DNA of 41,398 nt from Verrucomicrobiota bacterium. GTDB lineage: Bacteria; Verrucomicrobiota; Verrucomicrobiia; Opitutales; Opitutaceae. Under the pieces are notes generated by a model. The model did not search any database, had not been told where the DNA came from, and was given only the letters and a program-made list of their open reading frames with translations. The stretch lies in NCBI GenBank assembly GCA_023386835.1, contig JAEWIY010000096.1, positions 1-41,398 of the forward strand, given 5' to 3'. Position numbers and translations under genes: made by a program. How positions within the stretch are numbered: the first letter of the stretch is position 1; the number at the start of each line of letters is the position of its first letter. Shown here piece by piece: positions 32,757 to 40,945 of this stretch.

Positions 32757-33710
32757 ATGAATCGCACGGACCGTCTCGTCGCGATGGTCACCTACCTGCA
32801 GGGTCGGCGGGTGGTGAAGGCGGAGGAATTGGCGGAACACTTTGAGGTCAGCGTGCGCACCGTGTACCGCGATGTGGCGGCGTTAAGTGAATCCGGTGTG
32901 CCGGTGGTCGGAGAGGCAGGGATCGGATACAGCCTCGTCAAAGGTTACCACCTGCCACCGGTGATGTTCACGACGGAGGAGGCCATGGCGCTGGCGGTGG
33001 GCGAGGGATTGGTGAAACACTTCACGGATCAATCCCTGGCCGGACCAATTTCGTCCGCGCTGCTGAAGATTCGTTCGATCCTTTCGCGCGAGCATCAGGA
33101 CGGCCTCGATCGGCTCGCGCATGGCACGGCGATCGAGGAGCGATTGCGGTGGGCCCCGGGGTTCGATCAGCGTTTGTTGCTGCCGATCCAGCAAGCGGTG
33201 GTGGCCCGACGAATGGTGCGCCTGCAGTATCGGGATCGGGCCGGAAGCACCACGCAGCGTGAGGTGGAGCCCCTGGGGGTGGTGTACTATGGAGACGCCT
33301 GGTACCTGGTGTGTTGGTGTCGGCTGAGGAGCGACTATCGCCATTTTAAGCTCGCCCGCATCACGGGCCTGGAGGTGCTGAACGAGCGGTTTACGCCTCG
33401 TCCTGACTTCATGTTGCGTGAACACTTGTGTGATCACCGTGAAGCCACGGCGCGGGCGCGTGTGCGATTCGCCGCCGCGGTGATGGATCGCGTGCGGAGG
33501 GATGCGTCCGCCGCGATGGTGACCGAGGAGACGCTGCCGGACGGCGGGCACGTCGTGACGTTCCGCACCTATAGCTTTGATTGGATGGCGCGGTGGCTGC
33601 TGTCGTTTGGACCTGACGCGGAGGTGCTCGACCCTCCTGAACTCCGAGAACTCATCACTGACCAAGCGCGCGCCGTTCTGGAAAAATACGCCCGGTTGAC
33701 GGTCTCCTGA
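32757..33710 (+). CDS. WYL-domain helix-turn-helix transcriptional regulator (YafY type)
   Basis: This 317-residue regulator has an N-terminal winged helix-turn-helix (NRTDRLVAMVTYLQGRRVV, then FEVSVRTVYRDVAAL) and a WYL domain (VYYGDAWYLVCWCRL with SDYRHFKLARI), which often senses a small ligand or nucleic acid. The C-terminal WCX-type region contains VTFRTYSFDWMARWLLSFG. The ATG at MNRTDRL fits the family better than a start 18 bases upstream. Two VOC-type genes follow on the same strand 50 bases later, so it probably controls them. A 7-base inverted repeat overlaps its stop and could be its binding site. Confidence 0.93.
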   Translation: MNRTDRLVAMVTYLQGRRVVKAEELAEHFEVSVRTVYRDVAALSESGVPVVGEAGIGYSLVKGYHLPPVMFTTEEAMALAVGEGLVKHFTDQSLAGPISSALLKIRSILSREHQDGLDRLAHGTAIEERLRWAPGFDQRLLLPIQQAVVARRMVRLQYRDRAGSTTQREVEPLGVVYYGDAWYLVCWCRLRSDYRHFKLARITGLEVLNERFTPRPDFMLREHLCDHREATARARVRFAAAVMDRVRRDASAAMVTEETLPDGGHVVTFRTYSFDWMARWLLSFGPDAEVLDPPELRELITDQARAVLEKYARLTVS

Positions 33711-33725
33711 CACAGGGTTGTCAGG
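33706..33725 (+). promoter_or_regulatory. Inverted repeat in front of the first VOC gene
   Basis: CCTGACA (33706-33712) and TGTCAGG (33719-33725) form a perfect inverted repeat with a 6-base spacer. It includes the TGA stop of the WYL regulator and lies 35 bases upstream of the VOC start. It could be an operator for the WYL regulator or an RNA hairpin. No T-run follows it. Confidence 0.45.
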
Positions 33726-33760
33726 ACCGTACAGTAACCTGTGGGCCGATTCGCCGATCC

Positions 33761-34153
33761 ATGATTACTGTAACTGAAATCGCCTTTACTGGGTATCCTG
33801 TAACCGACATCGCGCGTTCGCGCCGCTTTTATGAAGACCTGCTTGGACTCAAGCCCACCTCCACCTTTGCCGAAGGCGACGATCGTTACTGGGTCGAGTA
33901 CGACCTCAAAGGTGGCACTCTCGCCATTAGCAATCTGGCCATGGAACAGTGGCACCCCAGCAAAGATGGGCCTGGGGTCGCGCTCGAGGTGGCTGACTTC
34001 CCTGCCGCCATAAACGCCCTGCGTGCCGCGGCAGTGCCGTTTTACCTCGAACCGATGGACAGTCCCGGTTGCAGGATGGCTGTGGTGGCCGATCCAGACG
34101 GAAACACCGTCACGATCCATCATCGCCGCGCACGTCCGCTGCCAACCGGTTGA
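33761..34153 (+). CDS. VOC superfamily protein, glyoxalase/bleomycin-resistance fold
   Basis: This 130-residue protein shows the paired beta-alpha-beta-beta-beta modules of the vicinal oxygen chelate fold: FTGYPVTDIARSRRFYEDLLG at the start and GVALEVADFPAAINALRAA, then CRMAVVADPDGNTVTIHH at the end. The last part is the typical PDGN metal-binding strand region. The reaction and substrate are unknown. It lies 50 bases after the WYL gene and 18 before another VOC gene, suggesting one small operon for detoxification or metabolite modification. Confidence 0.88.
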   Translation: MITVTEIAFTGYPVTDIARSRRFYEDLLGLKPTSTFAEGDDRYWVEYDLKGGTLAISNLAMEQWHPSKDGPGVALEVADFPAAINALRAAAVPFYLEPMDSPGCRMAVVADPDGNTVTIHHRRARPLPTG

Positions 34154-34171
34154 ATCGTTAATTCAACTGTC

Positions 34172-34630
34172 ATGCCTGAACATCACCCACTGACTGAGTC
34201 TCGCGGTTCCGCCCCCGCGTCGGCTCGAACCTTCTATCCAGGCTTTGTCACCGCGCGTTTCTACGAAACGTGGGACTTCTACACGGAGAAGCTTGGGTTC
34301 CGGACGGTTTGCGAATGGGACGTCTACGTCCGGCTGCAGCACACCTGCGGTGCGGAACTGGTCATCCTTAAGGAGGAAACAGACGGTCAGCTCTCGGAGT
34401 TGATCTCCGCCTGTGACGGCCGCGGTTTCTGGCTCAACATGGAAGTGCCGGATGCCGAAGCCGAGTATCACCGACTCGATGCCGCCGATGTCGACATTGC
34501 CTATCCCTTGGAGGAGAAACCCTGGGGCGACCGGCAGTTCGTGGTGCGCGATCCAAACGGGATCCTCGTCTTTGTGACGCAGCGCGCCACCAGCGCCATC
34601 GAGGCCCCTGCGGTTTTGGCGCTCGGATAG
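34172..34630 (+). CDS. VOC superfamily protein
   Basis: This 152-residue protein is a second vicinal oxygen chelate protein. It has PGFVTARFYETWDFYTEKLGF in the first module and GFWLNMEVPDAEAEYHRLD with FVVRDPNGILVFVTQ in the second, matching the family. A glutamate in the C-terminal metal strand is replaced by other residues, so metal binding is uncertain. It follows the first VOC gene by 18 bases and ends at a strong terminator. The substrate is unknown. Confidence 0.87.
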   Translation: MPEHHPLTESRGSAPASARTFYPGFVTARFYETWDFYTEKLGFRTVCEWDVYVRLQHTCGAELVILKEETDGQLSELISACDGRGFWLNMEVPDAEAEYHRLDAADVDIAYPLEEKPWGDRQFVVRDPNGILVFVTQRATSAIEAPAVLALG

Positions 34631-34643
34631 TCGCCCAAACACA

Positions 34644-34674
34644 AACGGCCGCAACCGGCGGGGTTGCGGCCGTT
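34644..34674. terminator. Convergent terminator with a 13-pair stem
   Basis: AACGGCCGCAACC pairs perfectly with GGTTGCGGCCGTT around a GGCGG loop. It lies between the second VOC gene (+) and korB (-). The T-rich side is on the minus strand (GTGTTTGGG), so it probably best serves korB, and a weak one for the VOC pair. Confidence 0.8.
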
Positions 34675-34682
34675 CTGCGCGT

Positions 34683-35621
34683 TCACCGCATCTTGGCGAA
34701 CGTGGCTTGGAGGAGCTCGAGGTCGGACGCGTTCTTCGTCCGCTCTCGGGCTTTGGTGACGAGGTCCGCTTCGAGCGCATTCTTCGTCGGACGCTTCAGT
34801 TCATAGTACACGCCGAACCGGCCTGGCCACGGTTCACTCGCGAGGCCCATCGCGGCGGCGAAATCCGACGTGTCATGGCGCGCGACATCCTCGGGTGAGC
34901 CATCGTGCTTCTTCTCGTCGATCAGCGTGAAGGCGCCGCCCTTGCGTGGGTTGCTGCCGTCGAAAGCACCCGGGAAGAACTCCACGCACTCGGAGAGAAT
35001 CTCCACGACGGAGAAGCCGTCGTGGCGGGCCGCGCGGAGCATCATCTCCGTCATGTGGTTCACCTGCGTGGCATGGCTGCGGGCGACGAACGTGGCGCCG
35101 CTGTTCACCAGTTTCCGCATTGGGTTAACCGGCTGGTCGATCGCGCCGCTCGGATCAGTCTTCGTTTTGAATCCGGTCGGTGAGGTGGGGGACGTCTGTT
35201 TCTTCGTCAGACCGTACACCTGGTTGTCCATGATGACGTAGGTCAGTCGGACGTTCTTGCGCGCGACGTGTTCGAGGTGATTACCGCCGATGGAGAATCC
35301 GTCGCCGTCGCCGCCGAAGACGAACACGTGCAGATCCTGGCGGCTGAGGCTGATGCCGGCCGAGAACGGCACCGAGCGGCCGTGGATGAAGTGGCCGCCG
35401 TGCGTGTTGACAAAGTATGGAAAACGGGACGAACAGCCGATGCCGGCCATCGTCACGATCTTCTCATGCGGGTAGTTAAGTTTCTCGAGGACGCGGTAGA
35501 AAACGGCCAGGACCGCGAAGTCGCCACAGCCGGGGCACCACGTGGGGTGGTCGGCAGTGAGGGCCTTCTTGGTCAGGGGCGCGCGATCGGGAACAGGGGC
35601 GGGGGCGGTGAGCACGGTCAT
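34683..35621 (-). CDS. korB: 2-oxoacid:ferredoxin oxidoreductase, beta (TPP) subunit
   Basis: With the alpha subunit this enzyme oxidatively decarboxylates a 2-oxoacid to its CoA thioester and reduces ferredoxin, or runs in reverse. The 312-residue beta subunit binds thiamine pyrophosphate (FGGDGDGFSIGGNH, MDNQVYGLTKKQTSPTS). A [4Fe-4S] cluster is supported by Cys29 and Cys32 in WCPGCGDF, Cys63 in AGIGCSSRFPY and Cys212 in LSECVEFF. The family is KorB-type; 2-oxoglutarate is a likely substrate but pyruvate or others cannot be excluded by eye. korA is 57 bases upstream. The start codon is preceded by CGACTCCCCC. Confidence 0.93.
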   Translation of the reverse strand: MTVLTAPAPVPDRAPLTKKALTADHPTWCPGCGDFAVLAVFYRVLEKLNYPHEKIVTMAGIGCSSRFPYFVNTHGGHFIHGRSVPFSAGISLSRQDLHVFVFGGDGDGFSIGGNHLEHVARKNVRLTYVIMDNQVYGLTKKQTSPTSPTGFKTKTDPSGAIDQPVNPMRKLVNSGATFVARSHATQVNHMTEMMLRAARHDGFSVVEILSECVEFFPGAFDGSNPRKGGAFTLIDEKKHDGSPEDVARHDTSDFAAAMGLASEPWPGRFGVYYELKRPTKNALEADLVTKARERTKNASDLELLQATFAKMR

Positions 35622-35678
35622 GGGGGAGTCGCCGACAGAAAGTAAGTTGAGAAATGAAACGATGGGGGAGGAAGCGCC

Positions 35679-37526
35679 TCAGGTTGTAGCCGGGTAGCTG
35701 GAGTAGCTCGCCGTGGCGGCGCCTTTCAGCGAGTTCATGCCGGCCAAGATCTCGCGGACCTTGAAGGCCAGACCGTCGGTTTTGGTGATGCTGCGGATGG
35801 CCGGGTTGGCGTAGCGCGCTCGGAGCAACGTTGCCAACTGGCCGTAGCCGTAGAGCCCCTCGTCGTTCATCTCGACGACGAAGATCTGTCGGAAGCGTGA
35901 GAAGATGCGCTCCAGCTCCGGGGGCAGCGGATTCAGGTGACGCAGGTGGATGTGGCCGACACGATCACCCGCGCGGCGGGCACGGTTCACCGCCTCACGA
36001 ATTGGACCGTAGGTTGATCCCCAGCCCACCAGAAGGATGTCTCCTTCCTGGTCGCCGTGCAGCTCGGGCCGCGGCAGCGAGGCGGCCAGCTCTTTCAGCT
36101 TTTCCCGGCGCTTGGCGGTCATGCGCATGTGCAGCGCCGGGTTGGCGGTGGGGTGGCCGAGCTCGTCGTGCTCGAGTCCCGTCACGGTGGGATAGGGCGT
36201 GCCCTCCATGCGGGTGCCCGGAGGGGCGTGCCGCGTGATGCGGTCCAGCGGGTATGGCTTAAATTCGGCGCCGCGAGCCGTCGTGTCGATGGTTGGCGGA
36301 ACGACGAGCTGCGCCAAGTCCGGTTCGTCAAACGCCTCGATGCGGCTGGCGAGTGCTTGGTCAGTCAAAATGATGACCGGGCAACTGCAGGCGCGGGCGA
36401 GCCGGGCCGCCTCCAAGGCGATGTAGAAGCAGTCTTCCACGTTTTGCGGCGCGAGCACGATACGCGGGGCATCGCCGTGGCTGCCGTAAATCGCCTGCAT
36501 CAGGTCGCTTTGCTCCACGTTGGTGGGCAGGCCCGTGGAGGGGCCACCACGCTGGACGTTGATGACGATCAACGGAATCTCAGCCATCACGGCCCAGCCG
36601 AGAGCTTCCATCTTGAGCGACAGGCCCGGACCGGAGCTGCCGGTGACCGCCAGATGGCCGGAGTAGGCAAATCCGAGCGCGTAGGCGATGGCGCCGAGTT
36701 CATCCTCTGCCTGGACAAAGAGACCGCCGTACTTCTGCAACTCCGTGCGCAGCATCTCCATGATCGTCGACCAGGGAGTGATGGGGTAACCAGCGCCGTA
36801 ACGCACCCCAGCTGCCAGGAGCCCGAGCGTGAGGGCGGTATTGCCGTCCGTCGTGACCTGCGCGCGACCCGTCGTGTGTGCGGCCGCATCGAGTTTGAAG
36901 TAACAATCCCGGATGTTCTGGGCCGGCCAGGCGTAGCCCGCGTCGAAGGCCAGCATCGCGTTGCGCACGATATCCTCCGAGCGGCCGCCAAAGCGCTCCT
37001 TCACGAGTGCGGAGAGTTTCGCCACGTCGAGGTCAAACAGGCGGCCGAGCAGACCGAGCACGAACATGTTCTTGCCCTTGTCCTTGGCCGCTCCGCCGAC
37101 GGCCTCGATCGTCCGGCTCGTGATCGGAACGCCGACGGCGAGGTGATCGCGGTCGTTCTCATCCGGCTTCACGTGGTCGCTGTCGTAAATCAGCACGCCG
37201 CCCGGCCGCAGCGACGCCAAGTGCGCCTCGTAGCTGTGCTGGTAGAACGCCACCAGGAAGTCGGCTTGGTCACCGGCGGACAGGATATCGCCGGTGCCCA
37301 TGCGCACTTGGAAGATGGACGGTCCGCCCGAGATAGTGGACGGGATCGTCATGTACGTCATGACGTCCTGATCGGTCCGGCCGGCGAGCCGGGCCAGAAA
37401 ACCACCTATCGTTTGGATGCCGTCCTGCGAGTTACCAGCAAGACGGATAACGACGTCGTTGAGGGAGCGGGTCGCGCCGTTGGCAGGCGCAGCGGAACCC
37501 GTTTCGGGGGAATTGGGGCTGACCAT
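35679..37526 (-). CDS. korA: 2-oxoacid:ferredoxin oxidoreductase, fused gamma-alpha subunit
   Basis: This 615-residue subunit fuses the gamma domain (VVIRLAGNSQDGIQTIGGFL, residues 25-200) to the alpha domain (from about 220). The alpha part has YGAGYPITPWSTIME, QAEDELGAIAYALG, VTGSSGPGLSLK, NVQRGGPSTGLPT and the second domain with ILLVGWGSTYGPI and FVVEMNDEGLYGYGQL. These motifs define the two-subunit KorAB-like class. No separate delta ferredoxin subunit is present, so free ferredoxin is the likely acceptor. It is the first gene of the pair, with korB next. Its cluster need fits the Suf operon in the same region. Confidence 0.93.
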   Translation of the reverse strand: MVSPNSPETGSAAPANGATRSLNDVVIRLAGNSQDGIQTIGGFLARLAGRTDQDVMTYMTIPSTISGGPSIFQVRMGTGDILSAGDQADFLVAFYQHSYEAHLASLRPGGVLIYDSDHVKPDENDRDHLAVGVPITSRTIEAVGGAAKDKGKNMFVLGLLGRLFDLDVAKLSALVKERFGGRSEDIVRNAMLAFDAGYAWPAQNIRDCYFKLDAAAHTTGRAQVTTDGNTALTLGLLAAGVRYGAGYPITPWSTIMEMLRTELQKYGGLFVQAEDELGAIAYALGFAYSGHLAVTGSSGPGLSLKMEALGWAVMAEIPLIVINVQRGGPSTGLPTNVEQSDLMQAIYGSHGDAPRIVLAPQNVEDCFYIALEAARLARACSCPVIILTDQALASRIEAFDEPDLAQLVVPPTIDTTARGAEFKPYPLDRITRHAPPGTRMEGTPYPTVTGLEHDELGHPTANPALHMRMTAKRREKLKELAASLPRPELHGDQEGDILLVGWGSTYGPIREAVNRARRAGDRVGHIHLRHLNPLPPELERIFSRFRQIFVVEMNDEGLYGYGQLATLLRARYANPAIRSITKTDGLAFKVREILAGMNSLKGAATASYSSYPATT

Positions 37527-37660
37527 GAAAAGCGACTAGGGCGGGGTTTGTTCTCGCCATCGGTTTAAGGCGAGTCAATCCGCGTCCAGCCGGTACCTCT
37601 CTGTTATCAGGGAGGGGTGGAGCCCCGTGGCTCAGCCTTCGGAGGTGCGTCGGACGTGAC

Positions 37661-38773
37661 TTAGCGCTTCGGGAACAGCACGCAGACAGGCTCAGGCAGT
37701 GCCACCGCATGCCCGGTCGCCGTCAGCCGGCCCGTTTCCGGATCGATGCTGAAGGTCGTCAGCGTACTGCTGTCGCGGTTGGCGCTGATCAGCCAATGGC
37801 CGTCGGGCGAGAGCTCGAAGTTTCGCGGATGGCCGCCGCCGGTCGGGATAATTTGGATACGCTCGAGCCGGCCGGAGGCGGGGTCGCGGCGAAACACGGC
37901 GAGATCGTCGGGGCCGCGGTTGGCGGCGTAGACAAACCGCTCGTTGGGGTGCAGCCGAATTTCGGAGCTCGTGTTCTCCCCGGTGTATCCGTCGCGCAGT
38001 GTCGAGACGGTATCCAGCAGGCTCAGGCGACCGGTCTCGGCTTCGCAGGCAAAGACGCTGATCGATCCGGTCAGCTCGTTGACGACGTAGAGAAAACGTC
38101 CGTCGGAGGAGAATTTCGCGTGACGCGGACCCGCGCCCGGAGGCGAGATGCCGTCCGCTTCGGGCGCCCGAGTCAGGGTCGCTTGAGCGGCGTCGAGGCG
38201 ATACGCGATCACCCGATCGAGTCCAAGGTCGCAGGCGTAAACGAAGCGGTTGTCGGGGGAAACGGTGACCGAGTGGGCGTGCGGTTTGTCCTGCCGCTCG
38301 CGATGCGGACCGACCTGTCCTTCGTGGTGATGCAGTGAGGAGCGCGGCTCGAGCCGGCCACCGGCTCCAACCGGAAAGGCGGCGACCGCGGCATCGCCAT
38401 ACGAGACCGCGAAAATCGTGCGGCCGGTGCGATCCGCGAGGACAAAACAGGAACCGGTGAAGCCGGTTTTTTGCCGGTTCAATTCCTTGAGTGTCCCGAT
38501 CGAGTGATCGACCACGAACGCCGCCACCGACTCGTCGGCCTGGCTCAACGCGTAGAGGAACTTTTGGTCAGGCGAATAAGCGAGAAACGAAGGGCGCACC
38601 AGTTCGGCGACCCGCACCGGCTCGGATAGGGCGCCTGATGCCGGGTGGAACGTGACGCGATAAATGCCGGCGCCAGCTTGGCGGCCGTACGTGCCGATGA
38701 AAACAGGATAGGCGATCGGGGCGGCGGACATGAGAGAGGGGAGAAGAGCGACCAGCAGGGCGCGTAAGTTCAC
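37661..38773 (-). CDS. Exported lactonase-family beta-propeller protein
   Basis: This 370-residue protein belongs to the seven-bladed propeller family that includes YbhE-type 6-phosphogluconolactonase. It has the repeated blade pattern (FLAYSPDQKFLYALSQA, HSVTVSPDNRFVYACDLG, HAKFSSDGRFLYVVNELTG, EIRLHPNERFVYAANRG, NFELSPDGHWLISANRDS). The GTG start gives an N-terminal signal peptide (NLRALLVALLPSLMSAAP), so it is probably exported, unlike the cytoplasmic E. coli enzyme. Because of this, its substrate may not be 6-phosphogluconolactone; a muconate-cyclase-like role is also possible. Alternative ATG at 38731 would remove the signal. It stands between kor genes and tdk. Confidence 0.85.
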   Translation of the reverse strand: MNLRALLVALLPSLMSAAPIAYPVFIGTYGRQAGAGIYRVTFHPASGALSEPVRVAELVRPSFLAYSPDQKFLYALSQADESVAAFVVDHSIGTLKELNRQKTGFTGSCFVLADRTGRTIFAVSYGDAAVAAFPVGAGGRLEPRSSLHHHEGQVGPHRERQDKPHAHSVTVSPDNRFVYACDLGLDRVIAYRLDAAQATLTRAPEADGISPPGAGPRHAKFSSDGRFLYVVNELTGSISVFACEAETGRLSLLDTVSTLRDGYTGENTSSEIRLHPNERFVYAANRGPDDLAVFRRDPASGRLERIQIIPTGGGHPRNFELSPDGHWLISANRDSSTLTTFSIDPETGRLTATGHAVALPEPVCVLFPKR

Positions 38774-38824
38774 TCTCCGCAGGCTGTCCGCGACCGGCGC
38801 AAGCGCAAGCCCCCGGACGCTTCC

Positions 38825-39409
38825 TCAGCGGGCGTTGGCCAGCGCCTCGTAGAAGTGCTGGCGGCACATGGCGACATAACGCTCGTTGCCGCCGATCTCG
38901 ACCTGCGCCCCTTCGCGCACGGCGTGACCATCGGCTCCGACGCGCAGGTTCATCGTCGCTTTGCGGCCGCAGTGGCAGATGGTTTTCAGCTCCACCAGAT
39001 TGTCCGCGAGGGAGAGCAGAGCGCCGCTGCCTTCAAACAGGTTGCCCTGGAAATCCGTGCGCAGGCCGTAGCAAAGGACCGGCAGGTGGAGTTCGTCGAC
39101 GACACGACCGAGTTGTTCAACCTGACGCCGCGTCAGGAATTGCGCTTCGTCGATCAGCACGCAGGCGAGCGGGCCTTCGGTCAGCTCATGCTGGATGCGG
39201 GCGAACAGGTCTTCCGCGGGAGTGAACGCGTGCGCTGGCGCGCTCAGTCCGATGCGTGACGCGATGCGGCCCAAACCGGCTCGTTGGTCGACGGCCGGGG
39301 CAAACAACAACGTGCGCATGCCGCGCTCCTGGTAGTTGTAGCTGGACTGCAGCAGGACCGTGCTTTTTCCGGCGTTCATCGCCGAATAGTAGAAATAGAG
39401 GCTGGCCAT
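38825..39409 (-). CDS. tdk: Thymidine kinase
   Basis: Tdk phosphorylates thymidine to dTMP in the salvage route. The 194-residue product has the P-loop SAMNAGKST, LIDEAQFLTRRQVEQL with the catalytic glutamate, CYGLRTDFQGNLFEGS, and the zinc site TICHCGRKATMNLR plus YVAMCRQHFYEAL. These segments are very close to E. coli Tdk, including the CxC spacing. I start at MASLYFYYSAM; the frame extends upstream but that overlaps the preceding gene. The preceding methyltransferase ends 4 bases before this start, so the two are cotranscribed. The high likeness to gammaproteobacterial enzymes may indicate horizontal transfer or strong conservation. Confidence 0.95.
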   Translation of the reverse strand: MASLYFYYSAMNAGKSTVLLQSSYNYQERGMRTLLFAPAVDQRAGLGRIASRIGLSAPAHAFTPAEDLFARIQHELTEGPLACVLIDEAQFLTRRQVEQLGRVVDELHLPVLCYGLRTDFQGNLFEGSGALLSLADNLVELKTICHCGRKATMNLRVGADGHAVREGAQVEIGGNERYVAMCRQHFYEALANAR

Positions 39410-39413
39410 GGGA

Positions 39414-40151
39414 CTAGGTGCGGGTGGCGACTCGCGTGACGAGCGCGGTGCTGCGGACGGTGCTGGACGCAGCGTCATTAGCTGAGCGGCCCGCCGGTTC
39501 AGCAATCTCGGAGTGCGTGCAGCGGCCGCGTTGCCACCATTCGCTGCGAATCAAACCCGCGGAAAACTCGGCCAGCGCGTGTCGTCGAAAGCCCGCTTCC
39601 TTGAGCCACCGATCGGGTGGGGTGACGGCGCGCGCCTCGATCGCCGTGATGCGCCGGAAAACGACGTACATCCATGCGTGGATGACATGCGCCCGGTAGC
39701 GCCGCCAGCCACGAGCCGGGAGTGCAAAATCAACGTAGAGCCATGTTGCGTCCGGGCGCAGCGCCGCGGCCCAGTTCGGAATGAGCCGCGCCAGCATCGG
39801 AGCGTCGAAACAGTCGAGCACGCACGAGGTGGCGACCGCGTCATATTGCGCCCGCGGCGGAGACCACTCCCGGAGATCGGCGTGGATCCAGTGCACCTGT
39901 TGACCGGCGTCGCCGATATGCCGCGCCGCCTGGTCCAGCATCGCCTGGCTCGAGTCCACCACCGTGATCCGAGCGTCGATGTGTGAACGAACAATTGTTT
40001 CCAACAGACGCCCCGGGCCTTCGCCGAGCAGAAGAATCTCCCGCGCTCCTCGCAGCGCGACCAAGTGTGCTTCCCGGGCCCGCTGTAATACTCGCCCGGC
40101 CAGCAGCACTTCGAGGCTGCGATAATGCGGCGCGAGCCGGTCGAAGCTCAT
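39414..40151 (-). CDS. Class I SAM-dependent methyltransferase
   Basis: This 245-residue enzyme has the Rossmann methyltransferase core: FDRLAPHYRSLEVLL, the SAM motif EILLLGEGPGRLLET, ITVVDSSQAMLDQA (acidic residue at the end of beta-2), WIHADLREW and a post-core helical region. It resembles the general methyltransferase group of ubiquinone/menaquinone-type methylases, but the substrate is unknown. Its ATG overlaps the stop of the upstream membrane gene (ATGA), and the tdk start is 4 bases after its stop. This suggests an operon with the membrane protein, possibly acting on a membrane lipid or quinone. That is inference from context. The last 30 residues are polar and possibly disordered. 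Confidence 0.85.
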   Translation of the reverse strand: MSFDRLAPHYRSLEVLLAGRVLQRAREAHLVALRGAREILLLGEGPGRLLETIVRSHIDARITVVDSSQAMLDQAARHIGDAGQQVHWIHADLREWSPPRAQYDAVATSCVLDCFDAPMLARLIPNWAAALRPDATWLYVDFALPARGWRRYRAHVIHAWMYVVFRRITAIEARAVTPPDRWLKEAGFRRHALAEFSAGLIRSEWWQRGRCTHSEIAEPAGRSANDAASSTVRSTALVTRVATRT

Positions 40152-40549
40152 GCGCGTCCGGCGTTCTCGATCGATGCGACCGGCGCGCGGTACCACCAAC
40201 GCCACCAGCAGCCCGCGAGAACCGCGCCGGCCAGGTACGCAACGACATCCCACATGTCGGCGGTGCCCAGACCGAGCACGAACGGACCGAGTCCTTCGCA
40301 GATTATCGTCCAGCCGAACAACGGCAGAACGAACTCCGCCAGGCGCGGCGGCTCATGGTGCGGACGCCAGCCGAGCCGGTGCTGCACCCACAGCAGCAGC
40401 GGGAGGGCGGCTGGGATCAACAGGACATCGTTGAACTGATCGTGCAGGAATCCGTGCGGGAAATGCGGTTTGAGGCCCCAGCGATTCAGCGCGTACAGCG
40501 CGATCGCGCCGAGCGCCAGCGGGTCGCGCCAGTAACCGAACGGCTTCAC
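40148..40549 (-). CDS. Small polytopic membrane protein
   Basis: I do not recognise this 133-residue protein. It has about four membrane segments (LALGAIALYALNRWG, VLLIPAALPLLLWVQ, EFVLPLFGWTIICEGLG and DVVAYLAGAVLAGCWWRWW) with short polar loops, including DQFND between the first and second. The DxxND motif and the charged residues near membranes may be functional. The start is GTG and overlaps the stop of a tiny upstream ORF (GTGA). Its stop overlaps the methyltransferase start. This chain of overlaps suggests coupled translation of all three. It could be a VanZ-like or other lipid-related membrane protein, but no motif confirms that. Confidence 0.75.
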   Translation of the reverse strand: MKPFGYWRDPLALGAIALYALNRWGLKPHFPHGFLHDQFNDVLLIPAALPLLLWVQHRLGWRPHHEPPRLAEFVLPLFGWTIICEGLGPFVLGLGTADMWDVVAYLAGAVLAGCWWRWWYRAPVASIENAGRA

Positions 40550-40611
40550 AACAACGCAACGATGAGGAGCCCGGACAACGCGACCAGACCTAGTTTACCC
40601 AAAAAGATCAT
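40546..40611 (-). CDS. Tiny 21-residue hydrophobic ORF coupled to the next gene
   Basis: The ORF reads MIFLGKLGLVALSGLLIVALL and stops, a single predicted membrane segment. It is preceded by GGGGGA about 9 bases before its ATG. Its TGA overlaps the GTG start of the 133-residue membrane gene by 3 bases (GTGA), the same pattern as at other coupled genes here. It could be a leader peptide whose translation lets ribosomes re-initiate at the weak GTG, or a small membrane partner. It might be chance, since 21 codons is very short. Confidence 0.45.
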   Translation of the reverse strand: MIFLGKLGLVALSGLLIVALL

Positions 40612-40945
40612 GCCTCAGCGTCCCCCGAATCCGGGCGCAGCGCAACTCTCGCGGAGAGCCCGATTGAAGAGAGTGGTCACGCAGCGCCGGATCTGCCTGG
40701 GAACATCGAGGTGGAATGCCTTTCGCGCCATCCCGCGGCAGCTTGGCGTCGTAGCGCAATTATGAATACGCGATCCGCTTCGTTCAGGATCGGCGATTCC
40801 TTGACGCGACTGCCGTACCGCTCGGGTCTCACGCGGGGCTGAGAAATGGTGGGACTGAGGCAAAGGCGGCGGGAAATCATCCGCTGCCGCCGGGCTTGCG
40901 CAGGACGATTCGTTGGCCTGCACTGCGCCTGCAGGGATATCTTCT
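40612..40945. other. Intergenic region between the tdk operon and doxX
   Basis: This 334-base gap lies between two divergent genes and should hold both promoters. On the minus strand, CATAAT near 40757-40762 resembles a -10 element but no matching -35 is clear. On the plus strand TTGACG at 40801 lacks a -10 partner. A long antisense ORF overlaps it but reads as a non-gene shadow. No RNA gene is seen. Confidence 0.4.

Noticed and set aside
9900..37545. The heptamer CCTAGTC upstream of sufT, tdk and korA as a shared promoter element
   Set aside because: Its distance to the start differs in each case, and at tdk it includes the previous gene's stop codon, so coincidence is more likely.
36057..37568. 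A 503-codon + strand ORF opposite korA
   Set aside because: Antisense shadow; korA has clear YPITP and GPSTG motifs.
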